From Diadophis punctatus similis (Eukaryota > Chordata > Lepidosauria > Squamata > Dipsadidae): 64,000 bases of DNA. The notes under the pieces were generated by a model, which ran no database searches, had not been told where the DNA came from, and worked only from the letters and a program-made list of their open reading frames with translations. Position numbers and translations under genes: made by a program. The stretch is from the NCBI GenBank assembly GCA_023053685.1, contig JALIGW010000013.1, positions 11,930,001 to 11,994,000 of the forward strand, in the 5' to 3' direction. Below are positions 22,470 through 34,686 of the stretch, in pieces (the stretch's first letter is position 1; each line of letters begins with the position of its first letter).

Positions 22470-22908
22470 GGCTAATAGGAGTGTTGTTAGTATAAAATAG
22501 AGAAAAACCAACTTGACTTTGAAAGAGTAGACACAAGTCTATTAAATAAGACAATAGCTCTTCATTTCAAGAAAGTGTAGTGATTATGACAACTGTGACT
22601 CAGAACTCCTATTCTTCTATAACATCATCTAAACAAATCATAAGATTTAGTATAAAATTTATCCTTTTATCAAATCTAGGACTTAACCATTAAAACCATT
22701 AACAGCATGTATAAAGGAATGTCATCAGTATTGCATAAAATTCTTATAGTAAGCATGAATAATTTTCTTGAAAAAGCTCTGGAAAGATCTTGTGGGATGA
22801 ATCTGATTGGATCTCTTTATCACACAGAATTTCTTTTAAATCCATTTTAGCAAGTCAACAAGAATTAACTATGACTATCATTTGCAGGAAACATTAAATT
22901 ATGTTGAA
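22470..22908. other. Intergenic AT-rich, no gene seen
   Basis: Nothing recognised. Confidence 0.4.
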
Positions 22909-24415
22909 ATTAGAATAAAATATATTTTTTTATTGGCCAAGTGTGATTGGAATTTGTCTCTGGTGCATAAGCTCTCAGTGTACATGCAAGCAACAAGTGA
23001 TAAATCATGTTCATAATCATAAAACAATCATGAAACATGTTCATAATCATAATACAATCATCATAAATCATAAGATACAGCACTTAGTGATAAATAAAAG
23101 CAATTAACATAAATCATAAGATACAAACAACAAAGTGATAATCATAAGATGCTAAAGGAATAAGTAATAGGAAAGATGAGAAGAGTAATAGTAATACAGC
23201 GCTACTACATGGTTTATATCCTTGCGCAGGGGTGTCAAACTTTTCTTTTTTCCCCTTTGCTAAATGAGGTATGTGTATAAGACCCCATTTAGCAAAGGGG
23301 AAAATAAACAGGCATAAGACAGTGTTTTGCGAATTAGTTGTTTAGCAGAATGATGGCATGGGGGAAAAACTTTGTGTCTAGTTGTTTTGGCATGCAGGGA
23401 AGAAGTTGATGGGGAGAAAGTTGAAACATTTTATGTCCAAGATGTGAGTGGTCTGTAGATATTTTCACAGCCCTCTTTCTGGCTCGTGTAATATCCAAAA
23501 GTCCTCAATAGAAGGCAAGGTGATTGCAATTGTTTTTTCTGCAGTGACTCCTAACTACTGGTTGAAATCTGTGTCTGTCCTATTTGGTTGTTGTGCCAAG
23601 CCAGGCAGCTATAGAAGTACAATGACAGACTCAATAATTCCTCTGTAGATCTATATCAGCAACTTCTTGGGCAGTCTGAGCTTTCTGAGATGGTGCAGGA
23701 AGAGCATTCTTTGTTGTGCTTTTTTAATGATGTTTTTGATGTTAGGTGTCCATTTCAGGTCCTGGGAGATTACAGAACTCAGGATCTTGAAGGTCTCTAC
23801 TGTTGATATTGTGTTGTCTAGTATTGTAACAGTTGGTAGAATAGGAGGTCCTCTCCTTAAATCTACTATCGTCTGGGGTTTTGAGTATGTTCAGTTCAAG
23901 ATTGCTACGCTCGCACCACAGGGACAGTTGTTCAACTTCCTGTCTGTATGCAGATTCATCATCATCTCGAATGAATCAATGACTGTTGTTTTCATCTGCA
24001 AACTTCAGTATTTTAACAGAGGGATCCTTTGAGGTGCACTCATTGGTAGAGAGAGAAAAGAGTAATGGAGAGAGCACACAGCCCTGGGGAGCACCTGTGC
24101 TAATTGTACAAGTATCCAATGTGATTTTGCCTAGCTTCACCTGCTGCTTCCTATCTGTTAGAAAGTTTATAATCCACTTTCCAAGTGTGGTCAGGCACAG
24201 CTAGCTGAGTCAGTTTAGTGAGAAGAATTTCTGGAATGATGGTATTGAATGCAGAGCTGAAGTCTACAAAAAGGACCCTTGCATAAATCGTTGAAGATTC
24301 AAAATGTTGAAAGATGTAGTGCAGTGCCATATTAACAGCATCATTTGCTGATCTATTTGCTCGGTAGGCAAATTACAAGGGGTCTAACAGTGGATGTGTG
24401 GTTTATGTGCCATAT
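22909..24415 (-). mobile_element. Degenerate CR1/L2-group LINE, 5'-truncated, minus strand
   Basis: Minus-strand translation of about 24000-24130 gives STGAPQGCVLSPLLFSL followed by KFAD, the reverse transcriptase palm motifs, with stops and frameshifts around them. The 3' UTR end is near 22909. The exact clade (L2, CR1 or related) is uncertain. The element cannot encode a protein now, and a foldback insert interrupts it near 23228-23318. Confidence 0.75.
23248..23304. repeat. 19-bp perfect inverted repeat
   Basis: TTTTCCCCTTTGCTAAATG (23248-23266) and its exact complement (23286-23304) flank a 19-nt loop. It lies in extra sequence not expected in the surrounding LINE, preceded by CAGGGGTGTCAAAC, which resembles a hAT terminus. 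Confidence 0.85.
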
Positions 24416-25496
24416 AAATTATAATATTTTCAGACTCTGTCAGCATGATTGTAAACAAAATAGTCCAATACTCTGTGCTTCCCCACATTGACTTTTTCAT
24501 GAAGTGATCAGGTGCTTTTAGCTTTTCCATAAATCTTTTATTCAATTATCAGTGAGATTAGTAATGCTATTTTATGGGTATCTTCTTAAAAGTCAGTGTT
24601 GCATTTACTCTCAGGTGAGTGAGTATATGATCCCACTTTTAATTAAGCAATTTTCAGATTGCACACACAAACAAGAATGAGTGTGCCATGAAATTCTGGG
24701 AGACTTTTTCCCTTTCTAACACAAAGGGATCATAATGAAGTGATTTGCAGAGCTAAAATTATTATTCTCCCCACTTTCTCAACTCACTGCCCAGGAATGC
24801 TAGAAGTTGTGATCTCCACACCCAAGGATGTTACCAGAGATGAAATACATGTAGAGTTAGTGGGTTTTTATTTGTAATTAATTTGTTCAGACTAAAAGTT
24901 CCTAACTATGTAAGTAATTCATATCACCTCCCTCACATGCAACTTTTAGGAAGGGCAGAATTGAATGACTGATTGAACAAACAAGCAAAAGCAATTCATT
25001 TATTTTCAATTATGTTTGATGTCCTGTTTTCAGCCCTGTGGAAACTTTTAAAGAACTTCCCCTCCCAAAAACAGGCAAAATCCAGAGAAGCCTTCCCCAA
25101 CCTGTTGCTACCAGAAATGCTGAACTGCAAGTGTCAGAAAATGAGAAGAAACTACATTTTCCAGAACACAGTAATGAATGAAATGTGAGAGAATCTGAAG
25201 TAGAATCTGATAGTGAACTTTGCTTTTCTGATTATGCTTGGATATTTCCTATCTGTTAAAATGAAGGAATGTCAGTACCATCCCTTTCTATTATCTCCTT
25301 CATGATTCCAGAGAGGGTGAACATAGTTTTCTGTAGTCAGGATGAGCACAGGTTGCCACACATAGTAGGTGGAGCAGAATGCTGTCTGAATGAAACAAGT
25401 ATGGCTTTGGGCATCATGTTGCACAATGTGATGAAAGGAGCTGAATGCAACAAAAGTAACAAAACCCAGCTCTCTCAAGGTCTTGATATCCTAGAT
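24416..25496. other. Intergenic AT-rich, no gene seen
   Basis: Short ORFs only. About 25085-25170 resembles half of an old foldback element. Confidence 0.4.
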
Positions 25497-25636
25497 CAGG
25501 GGTCCCCAAACTTGGCAACTTTAAGACTTGTGGACTTCAACTCTCAGAATTCTCCAGCCAGTATAGCTATGCTGACTGGAGAATTCTGGGAGTTGAAGTC
25601 CACAAGTCTTAAGGTTGCCAAGTTTGAAGACTTCTT
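25497..25636. mobile_element. hAT-like palindromic foldback MITE, copy 2
   Basis: It begins CAGGGGTCCCCAAACTTGGC and the arms meet near GCCAGTATAGCTATGCTGAC. It is flanked by perfect 8-bp duplications TCCTAGAT (25489-25496, 25637-25644). The right terminus has decayed. Confidence 0.88.
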
Positions 25637-25644
25637 TCCTAGAT

Positions 25645-26634
25645 CAAAATTCTAGGCATTCTGATGCCAGTTCCTCCTTACTTCTGCAAATTCTTTGATA
25701 TTTACCCCAAATCCTCCTTTGGTTTTTGAGTTTTTTAAAAAAATGTATTTCTTTGCTCTTCTGCTTAATCCAGAATATCAGAAGTCAACACTGCTTCCAC
25801 TATATTGTATTCTGCACTCACACATGCAGAAAAGCTATCACCACTTTTTAAATAAATGCTATCATCATTTTTTTCTATTCCTAAGATTCCAGGAGAACCA
25901 TTTTGAGTGTCTGTCTAAAGTAAAGCCATTCACCAGGAACTACTGTCATTAAAAATAACTTTGAGAATTTTACAGATCTTTGGTAGAGCCTTTTGTTCTC
26001 TAAATTTCAGAAATTTGAGGCTTCAACTGCCATAACTTCCATTCATTTTGGCTAGAACCCCAGGAAATGAAAAACATTTGAAGAATACTTCCTAATAATC
26101 ATATCTTTTAATTCTTATAATTTAGATATCAAATAATTTTCTGGTCATTGATCGCATAAATTTATACAACTAGTACTAGATCTCAAGTACCATCCAGAAT
26201 TTAATGTTAAGATTTTGGTTCTCAGCATTATTTCTTTCTTCATTAGGGCAAATATGAGAGTTTTTCTGTGATTTCTCAATTACCGTAGATTTCCAATATT
26301 GCTTTGATGCATTTGAGAACCCCCCAAAAATAGTCAATTTAGGATAATAGTCTGATTTACAGGAGAAAACAGAGTGGCTGACCAGAAACCATAAAGGCCT
26401 GATTGAAACAAATATTTATTTTCCACTTCCTTCATACCAATGGAAATACAAATAAACACATACTGTTTAAAATTAAACAGCATTGCAGCCTGAACAGTGA
26501 GAATTCTTCTTGAGAATTCTTAAGATCTTAATTTCCTAAATTGAAATGTATCTCAAGAAGACTTTCCAAATCCCCCAGTTTGGAGCAGATTTTAAACAGA
26601 GATTGTGCCCTTTCTCCACAAAACTATGGGCTGG
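25645..26634. other. Intergenic AT-rich, no gene seen
   Basis: Nothing recognised. Confidence 0.4.

Positions 26635-26717
<83 letters not shown>
26635..26717. repeat. (GT)n microsatellite
   Basis: About 41 uninterrupted GT units. Confidence 0.95.
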
Positions 26718-26718
<1 letters not shown>

Positions 26719-27899
26719 ATTGGGGCAGGTATTCCTGATACATAATGCTCCACTCATCTTTCAAAAAATTGCCTTGGGTAAAGATACACAAATAGCTCAT
26801 GTTATTAAATCGTATCAACACTGAGGTTGCAGTCTAAGCTCAAGAAAATCTTTTGGAGAGCCAAAAGAGCCTGTTTAACTGCAGGCTCCAAAATGGTTTG
26901 GAGAGGATGCCAACCTCTTAACTCCCTTGCTGCTCTCTGTCTTCCAAATTAACTGATATAAATTTCCTGCGTATGAGTTGAATCTATTTGTAGGCTTTTA
27001 TCATTGAGTCAGTGGCCAAGGGCATATTGCTTATATGTAATAAATTACAAGATCTGAACAGAAATTTCAAATACAAGCAGTGGTGTGAAAATCAAAAGCT
27101 ATATAAATGGAAGTATTTGGAAAAAAAGAAAGGGGGAAAAATAAAATAAATGCCACATAAATATGTGGGGAAATGTTACCGTTTGGGGAAGAAGTAACTT
27201 TTCCCTACTCAATCCCATAAATCATTCCGAACCAGCCCTCTTCTCTAGTTGCCAAAGCATTTGGCAGAAAAAAGTATGACACAATTATTGCAAAGTACTA
27301 AGATCACTACTCCTCATAAGCCCGCAACCATACAATAGAAATGTTGAAAAAGTGAATCTCCATATTTCTTGGAGGCAGCTGATTTGTGAAAAGAGAAGAG
27401 GGGGGTGGGAATGGCACTAACTTCCAAATTTAAATGTATATATTTAGATGTGAAAAACGACTTAAGTTTTAAAAACTGAAAAGTCACACGAAAGCCACAT
27501 CTTTTTCTTCTTAGATATTGCTGGCACCAATTTGGCTGAATAGCCAAGTTTGGCTATTTTATCCATCCTCAGCTCTCTCTCTGTTCTATCCTTCAGACTC
27601 AACCCCTCCCTCCAATTAGATTACGATTGCTGTACTATCTTAAATGCACAATTTAAAGGGAATTCCCCATTACTTCAATTATTTGTTTCTTATCAACTGA
27701 TGTTACACTACAAGGATTTGCATTGAAAGGACACAAAGAAAGAGCAAGTCATGGCACATTGCCAAATAAAAGAGTAATGTTCTGGTGAATTTAGCCTAAC
27801 TAATTTACTGCTATATAAAAGTGGAAAAGTGGAAGGTGAACCCTTTGACCAATAAATCTCTTTTGCATGTGAAGGCCTTATCTTGTCCCCTACAATATA
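26718..27899. other. Intergenic AT-rich, no gene seen
   Basis: Unique sequence with short ORFs only. Confidence 0.4.
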
Positions 27900-28240
27900 T
27901 TCCACACGAGGAAGTCATCATCATTGGCTCTAGTCTGTTATTTGTAAACCTTGATCTTCTGCACTCGGTGTCCTAAATATGGATAATTAGCATCAGTTTA
28001 TCACGCCTCTGCATATTTTCTCTTCTCTCCAAACATGCATGCTTCTATTGGCTGCCATGCTGTCACAGAAGATTATGGAGACAGATTGCAGAGAATGAAT
28101 GTGCTAAACGAGATTAGGAAGGAATAGAAATAGCAACTTGGCCAATAAATTCCTCGTGAGAGCCTTATCATACAATTACACGTTGACTTGTTTCACACTC
28201 TCCCAGCCTCTTAATCCAATGCGCCCACCAAGAATAAAAT
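27900..28240. promoter_or_regulatory. Candidate conserved non-coding element
   Basis: Repeat-free complex sequence with ATGGATAATTAGCATC, TTCTATTGGCTGCC (inverted CCAAT) and GCCAATAAATTCC motifs, next to the CpG-rich tract that follows. Enhancer status is inferred. Confidence 0.35.
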
Positions 28241-28639
28241 TTCACTAATTTCTGAATTACTGCATATCCTCCTGCCTTGTCACTGAGAATAGTTGGAAGA
28301 AGCAAACCAACAGAAAATAGAGCACCCAAGTTCCAAGGGAGGCAAGATGGTTTGTGGTGGTGGGGAGACGGTGGTGGAAGTAGGAGGGTAAACTTTATTT
28401 GCTTAGAGGGGGGTGAGAGAAAATGAAATAGTTCCTTTGTAGGTTGGAATGGGTGGGAGGGCAAGATTTGGCTACTAGAGTTTCAGGTGGCAAGGTAGTT
28501 GGAATGCTCCTTAGCATCAAAGTAAAGCTTATCCCTTTACATCCAAACTTCAACGCAACATTTCCTTCGCTGCTTTTGGATTACATCTACCAACTCGTTA
28601 AATCTCACAGCGGGATTTTTCCCCTCGCGTGGAATCAGC

Positions 28640-30660
28640 ATTAAAAGTGTAAAAGCGTCGCCCTTCACAAGCCAAACTTGGAGCGCGGGCCTTTCGTTCG
28701 CCAGCCATTAAACAGAACGTGTCTGGACGGGAAGGCTTAACTCGGGGGTAGTTTCTTCCAGCTTTTAACAACTTGAACGGGTATGGGGGGGGGGGGGGAG
28801 ATGCAGAGCTGTCTGTGGGACGAGTCTTTCAGTCCCGTCAGCGGTCGGAAGCCAAGCGCAGTGGGAACCAAGGGGGCTTCTGCCGGGGAAGAGGCAGGTG
28901 CGGCCGGAGGATGGAGGCTGAGGCAGGTGCGGAAGACGCCTTCGCTCGCCGCCTCATTAAGAACCTGGAACAAAGGAAACTTTGCCGAGCGGCTGAGTGG
29001 CTCTGGCTACTGGCGAGGGCTTCCCTGGCTGGGAAAAGTTCGGCCCCAGGGACCAGATTTAGACGACCAAGCGCTAAGTGGGACAACTGGCTGGTGCGAC
29101 TAACCACCGTTTTGAGGATGAAAAGATAACGCGGGGTTTTATTTTTATCGGGGTTTTGTTTTAATTACGGGGAGATCATTCTGAGCTCCTTTGAACGTTG
29201 CGAAAGTAGATTTTTTTTTCTTCCACGCAATAAAGAGCTTAGGATAGGGAATAGCGGTAAATCAGAGACGCGCTATAAAGGAAGCGGGCTCCGCCCTGCA
29301 CGATCGAAGAGGCGGACTAGAACACCCCTTCAGCACGGGGCACAAGCCCGGGAAACCGGACTGGGCCTCCTCACTAGTCTCTAGTCTAGAGACCAAACTC
29401 ACCAAGTGTCGCAGAAGGGGAAGGCGCCTTCTGCACGAGGCCCAGAACCAGAACTCTTCTACTTGCTTGGGATTACAGCTCCTCGAATCCCTATGTTGAA
29501 GGGCTGGGAATTTTGAAAGGTGTAGTCCCGGCACGTCTAAAGGAGGGCGCGGGGAAAGCGATGGGCAAAGGGGACGTTTGAAAAAAGGCCGGGCCAAAGC
29601 GCCGGCGCTCACTCTTTATCCCAGCCAAGGGAGGCCGCTGGCCCTCAACTCCCCTGGGTCGATGCTGCCCTGTCCTTGGTGCACCCTAAGGCTTCAACTC
29701 AGCTGCACGCGCCACCCCCCTCCCCATCGGACCCCAAATCAGCCCCACTTAAATATCCGGTCTCAGATCTGGCTCTCCAGCAACCCGGCTTGCCTGCAAA
29801 GGCTGCCCGGTACATGCAATACTTCGCCCCAAAGGAGTGACCGTGCGGGCCCTTTTTAATGCCCTAAAGCAGTGTTTCCCAACCTTGGCAACTTGAAGAT
29901 ATCTGGACTTCAACTCCCAGAATTCCCCAGCCAGCGAATGCTGGCTGGGGAATTCTGGGAGTTGAAGTCCAGATATCTTCAAGTTGCTAAGGTTGGGAAA
30001 CACTGCCCTAAAGTTTCTAGAACGAGTTAAGTTTTCCACGTGAATAAGGGATTCGGGCTGAAAGGCAGGTTGGTGTTACAGCCTTAAACTTCGTTGACCT
30101 AGTCGTGTCATTCCCTCGAAGATAAATTAATTATTTCCCAGAGGCCTGACGGTGTCGAACCTAAGAACTCTTGGACATAAAAACGGAGTGTAAAGGAATC
30201 CATCAGGACGCCAGTAAGTCAAGCCGTCTCGAAATGAGCCACGGTCCCGCCTCGTTTTCTGTGGAACCGGCGAGTTAGTAAATCACAGAACACCTTTCAC
30301 TCCGGCGTCCTGCAAACCAAATGCAAACCGAAACAAAAAAAAAACCCTCGGATTTCCGCGGGGCGCTGGTGTTAACACTTCACCAGGCATTTCTAGGGTC
30401 TGGTGGTGAAAAAAGAGACGAAGCACCCCCTGACCGAACCGTTGCCTCCTGTGCCACAGTTACATCTTTCCCAAGTCTTTGTCCTCTTCGGTGGCCGCCT
30501 TTCTCATGCAACTCGGCTCTAACAAAAGAGGGACTTGGACCCCCCCCTCCCAATTCTCACTGAGCTCGGGGGCATCTCGCTCGCACCGAGCCCAGTTGGG
30601 ATAAAAGGAAAAATGGTGTTGGGTTGCAAATCTGACCAAGTTTTATCCAAGGTTGGGGTT
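28640..30660. promoter_or_regulatory. CpG-rich tract, gene-free
   Basis: About 2 kb of GC/CpG-rich DNA with many overlapping ORFs but no recognisable protein domain. A TATA-like TATAAAGG lies at 29274-29281. It may be a promoter island for a non-coding transcript or a SOX1 regulatory island. A foldback MITE interrupts it at 29870-30005. Confidence 0.4.
29870..30005. mobile_element. hAT-like palindromic foldback MITE, copy 3
   Basis: A 136-bp near-perfect palindrome beginning CAGTGTTTCCCAACCTTGGC, flanked by perfect duplications CCCTAAAG (29862-29869, 30006-30013). By eye it differs from the copy at 34543-34678 at about one base. Confidence 0.93.
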
Positions 30661-30680
30661 TTAACAGGTGTTGCTCTCCG

Positions 30681-30683
<3 letters not shown>

Positions 30684-30739
<56 letters not shown>
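30684..30739. repeat. (CA)n microsatellite
   Basis: About 27 CA units. Confidence 0.95.
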
Positions 30740-30740
<1 letters not shown>

Positions 30741-30938
30741 TTTTTTCCCCTCCTTTCCGCTGCAATTTCCAAAGAGTTTGTTTTTAAATATTGTAGTACC
30801 ATCGATCCTAATCAGATACTCTGCAGAAATAAATTGGTGGCAAGTCATAGTTTTGCGTTTTAAAGGGAGCAAGCTATTTTTATTCAGAGTTGCTTATAAT
30901 ATTGAGGCTACCTTTCTTAATCAAGCACAACAGGCACG

Positions 30939-30977
30939 CTCACACACACACACACACCCCCACACACACACACACAA
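30939..30977. repeat. (CA)n microsatellite, interrupted
   Basis: Two short CA arrays separated by a CCCC interruption. Confidence 0.9.
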
Positions 30978-31039
30978 ATCCTCTGCCCAGCCGGTACTCA
31001 AAGAGGAGCCTCCGCTGCTTGCTGGATGGGCAGATGAGA

Positions 31040-32455
31040 AATAGATAGCTGGATGGTTAATCCGGCCGAGCAGCCTCCCGAGTTTCGCCCCTAATCTGGG
31101 AACAAATGGCCAACCTCTGCGCCTGGCATTTTCGCTTTTCTTTTCTCAGGGCGGGGGACGCGTCCCCGCTTGTGTGGAGCGATTGTGCGGGGCTCTGTTG
31201 GAATTTGGCAGCGCCGGGCCTTGGAGAGGCGCCCCATGCTGACTCTCATTCAACCGGCCGGTCCTCCGCGAGCCTTGGAAGTTTCCCTCGGCCGGGCGCT
31301 CAATGGCTTCAACAAAGCTGATTACAAGCTTCAGCGCATTCCTGAAGGAGCCAGAAGCGACGCAGGTGCAAACGAGCCGAGGGAGCCCCCTTCGCCCGAC
31401 CGCCGAGAGGGGCGAGCTGGGAAAAGAAGGCCTGGACCACACAGAGCCGAGGCCGGCCTGCCTGCCTTGGGAACGGGGGGTCATTAGCCGCTCCTTTCAG
31501 CGGGGATCCAGAAAGCGCAGCAGCGCACGGAGGGGCCCTGGGAGAGAGCCCAGCAAGAGGTTTGCGGGGGGGGGGTAAAGCTCTCTTGGCAAGCTGGAAG
31601 GAGAGCCCCCCCTCCCGCACCGGATAGGCCCTCTCTTGGGAAGGAGCCCAAGGCCCAGCGTCTGACTCTCGCCAGCTCCTGGGCGGCAGCCAATTCGCAT
31701 CTCCAGCACCAACGCCCGCCAAAGCACTTTTCCTCCCCCGGCACTGGAGCGGTTCGATTTTTTTTCTCCCCCTTCTGTTTTGAACTTCCACGGCAAGCAG
31801 TTTAAAACAGGAGGAGGGTTGGGGGGGGCAGAGAATTGCTTGACGCGGAGAGAACCGCCAGCGCTTGTGTACCCCCATCTCTTCCCGCGCTCCCTGGAAG
31901 CCCCACCAGCTTCCAAGACTTCGGCTCACCTCCGCGGAGGAAGAAAGGCCGGACAATTGTTTGGCGACACAATGGGGGCCGCTCCCCAACTGGGCTTTTC
32001 CTCCCTCTCTTTCTCGGCGGGGGGAGTGGAAGTCCTAAGAATTCCTCGGGGTCGAGCGCGGGTCCTTCCCATCTCCTCCCCAACAGGACACTTTCTCTCC
32101 TGTTTAATAACCACTGCCTCCCCTCCTAACAGCATGGGGGTGGGGGAAGGCTGGTTCTTTTCCTCCAGGATCAGCGCAGTGGAAGCAACTCAGCTCTACA
32201 GGGCCGCCTGGGGAGTGGGGAGTCATCGAAAAGTCCCCCCTTCCTTCCCTGAACAACATCCCCGCGGCCTTGGACCCCTTGGGCCGCCCCTCTTTGCCTT
32301 TTGCCCGAGGGAAAGCTTGGAGGGCTTCTTCCCCCCCACCCACCCCAGCATCCCTCACGGTCGGTCAGCCGCCCTTGCTGGCTCAGAAACGTCTGGCCAG
32401 GATCTGTCCCCCAAGAAGGCTTGCCTGGAAGGCAAGGTGCAGCTTTCGGATGTCC
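31040..32455. promoter_or_regulatory. CpG-rich tract, gene-free
   Basis: GC- and CpG-rich DNA with long spurious ORFs on both strands (up to 230 aa), none with recognisable domains. Candidate CpG island. The role is unknown. Confidence 0.4.
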
Positions 32456-32720
32456 TTTTGTCTGATAACTAATTCAAGTTAATGCGATCTTTATATAAAG
32501 CTAACAGCGGATAATTGTCTATTTTCTCGCCGACGATCTCCATCACAATCACTTATCTGGAAACCTGCGGTTGCATTAATCGTTATATATTCATCGACAT
32601 AAGCGCCTCTCGAACGAGCAGCAAACACTGGAAAGGAAATTAAACCCGTTTCTAGAGCCTGTTCGGTTCTCTCCGTATTCTTCACCCCGGAGTAGGGAGC
32701 AACAAAGACCCAGGAGGGCA
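32456..32720. promoter_or_regulatory. Candidate conserved non-coding element inside CpG-rich tract
   Basis: A sharply different, AT-richer block sits between GC-rich flanks. Motifs include GATAACTAATTC, GCGGATAATTGTC, TGCATTAATCG and CACAATCAC. It contains no repeats. The contrast with its flanks makes it a good enhancer candidate. Confidence 0.4.
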
Positions 32721-32921
32721 AGGAACGGGTGAGGGAGGCGTCTAAACCAACGGCAGCCTGGGAAGGGACAGCCGGGTTAGCCCCCGTCCCAGGCAGATGC
32801 TACCAGTTGGATTCCGAGCCTTTCCAAAGCTGCCTATCGCAACCAGGACCAGGCTGTCTGGAGGCGACCCTTGCGGGGGGGGGGTAGTCTCAACGGAAGC
32901 AGCTATGTGATCGTCCAGATA

Positions 32922-33070
32922 CAGAGGTCTTCAAACTTGGCAACTTTAAGACTTGTGGACTTCAACTCCCAGAATTCTCCAGAATTCTCCCAGAATTCTC
33001 TATGCTGGCTGGAGAATTCTGGGAGTTGAAGTCCACAAGTCTTAAAGTTGCCAAGTTTGAGGACCTTTGG
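32922..33070. mobile_element. hAT-like palindromic foldback MITE, copy 4
   Basis: It begins CAGAGGTCTTCAAACTTGGC with complementary right arm. The centre holds an extra partial duplication of the AGAATTCTCC motif. The flanks TCCAGATA and TCCAGAAT are a decayed 8-bp duplication. Confidence 0.85.
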
Positions 33071-34534
33071 TCCAGAATGCCAGCCCCAGGCAACTTCAGG
33101 GCCAGAGTACCCATTTTTCTTTTCAGCGTCCCTCATCCCCCAAAGTAGGGAGGGCCCTGTTTTGCGGAACTGCGCAATCCAGACCCATCTCTCAAAAGGC
33201 GATCCTATAGATCTCCGCGTTGCTCCTCTGGAGAGAACGAGCCCCACTTCCGAAGGAACGCGGAGTGCGGTCTAGGAAGCCACAGTCTGGCGGTGATCTA
33301 AATGCTGCTTTTTCGCGAGCTCAACAGGTTCATCCCACAGCTGAGCTGTCCCTTGGCAATCTCCAGTAAATGCCGGCAGGAGACCTTCGGAAGCCAAACT
33401 GATGGCTCCGGCCATTCTGCCTTGAAGCCGAGATTCAGCAGTGGGCAGAATTTAGCCTTTAATTGTAAATAAATACTTGTGACACTTCCTCCCTCCTTCC
33501 TTCCCTTTTCCCTTCCTTCCGCTGATTGTGGACGGCAGTGGGATGAAGGCACTTGCATTTGGGTCTGAGCATCGCTGGAGTCCTGCCACACATTTATTTC
33601 CTCCGGGCTAAGCAGATGATTGGGGGGGGGACTGGGGGGGAGGCGGCGGGTGGAGGAGATCTTTGCATTGTAAGAAGACGCGAATGTCAGAAATCCAGAA
33701 CTGCCTCGGAATAATCCCGATTGCTTAGGCCAATTCCTTTCGAGAAATGTCTGTATGTATGTACAGGATTTAAAGAAGTGCAAAAAGTACCCAAGACCCG
33801 GGTGGAGGGAGGGAAGGGGCAGACAGGGGAAAAAAATACAATAATCTCAGATCTCCAACACTTGGTCTTTGTTTTTTGAAGTCAAAGCGAAAGTGCCAAT
33901 CCAACTCCATCTTGGGTGTGCCAAGTTGAGCCAAGCCAGCCTCTGCCTCTTCTAATGAGCCAGCTCGGAAGAGCCACTGGGAATCGCGAAAATTTCCCTG
34001 GAGACTGGAAGACAGTGGAGGATTCCTCTGGGGATAAATGACTCCCTTCTTGTTTTCTTTTTAATTTTTTAAAATAAAAAAGTATCAATATTTAACAAAA
34101 TAATGTAGGGCAACCTCTACATTGCAAACTTCTGAGAGATAGTCAGACATCAGTGATTTAAAAAAAAACCCTCCAAATTCTCACTTTTTTCCTTGGTCAC
34201 CAATTCAATCTGTTCCAGTGTTTAAAACACCTAAATTTAATCTTTCAAAGTTTAGTCTCCTAAGAATCAAGCAGGAGAAAGAGTCTGTCTCCAGTCTTTC
34301 TAAGGAATTGATCAAATTCCTTACTTTCTTGGACTCAAGATGATGAAAGGCTTTTGGGGTGAGGGTTATTATCTGAATATTATCTGAATAATAGACGCTC
34401 TTCTCTAAGGGAACATAGCCAGTCACGATTTCATAAGATCCCATCTACTCTTCGAGTCATCCATATCTTCTCGGTCTGTTGTAAGTTTGATGAGAAATTA
34501 TGAATTAAAAATATTTGTACTGCTCTCTACCATC
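33071..34534. other. Intergenic, GC-rich passing to AT-rich, no gene seen
   Basis: The left part to about 33900 is moderately CpG-rich. The largest ORF (161 aa, minus) has no domain I recognise. Confidence 0.4.
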
Positions 34535-34542
34535 ATCTAGAT

Positions 34543-34678
34543 CAGTGTTTCCCAACCTTGGCAACTTGAAGATATCTGGACTTCAACTCCCAGAATTCCC
34601 CAGCCAGCGAATGCTGGCTGGGGAATTCTGGGAGTTGAAGTCCAGATATCTTCAAGTTGCCAAGGTTGGGAAACACTG
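34543..34678. mobile_element. hAT-like palindromic foldback MITE, copy 5
   Basis: A 136-bp palindrome nearly identical to the copy at 29870-30005. Perfect duplications ATCTAGAT (34535-34542, 34679-34686) flank it, and that target is itself palindromic. Confidence 0.95.
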
Positions 34679-34686
34679 ATCTAGAT

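Noticed and set aside
26546..26824. ORFs made of Cys-Val, Thr-His or Ser-Leu repeats (also at 8435, 6179, 42802, 60656, 62264)
   Set aside because: These are translations of CA, GT, CT, TA and AAAT microsatellites, not proteins.
31309..31989. 226-aa minus-strand ORF in the CpG-rich tract (and the opposing 230-aa ORF)
   Set aside because: Long ORFs on both strands are expected in GC-rich DNA. Composition is Arg/Gly/Pro-biased with no domain or splice context.
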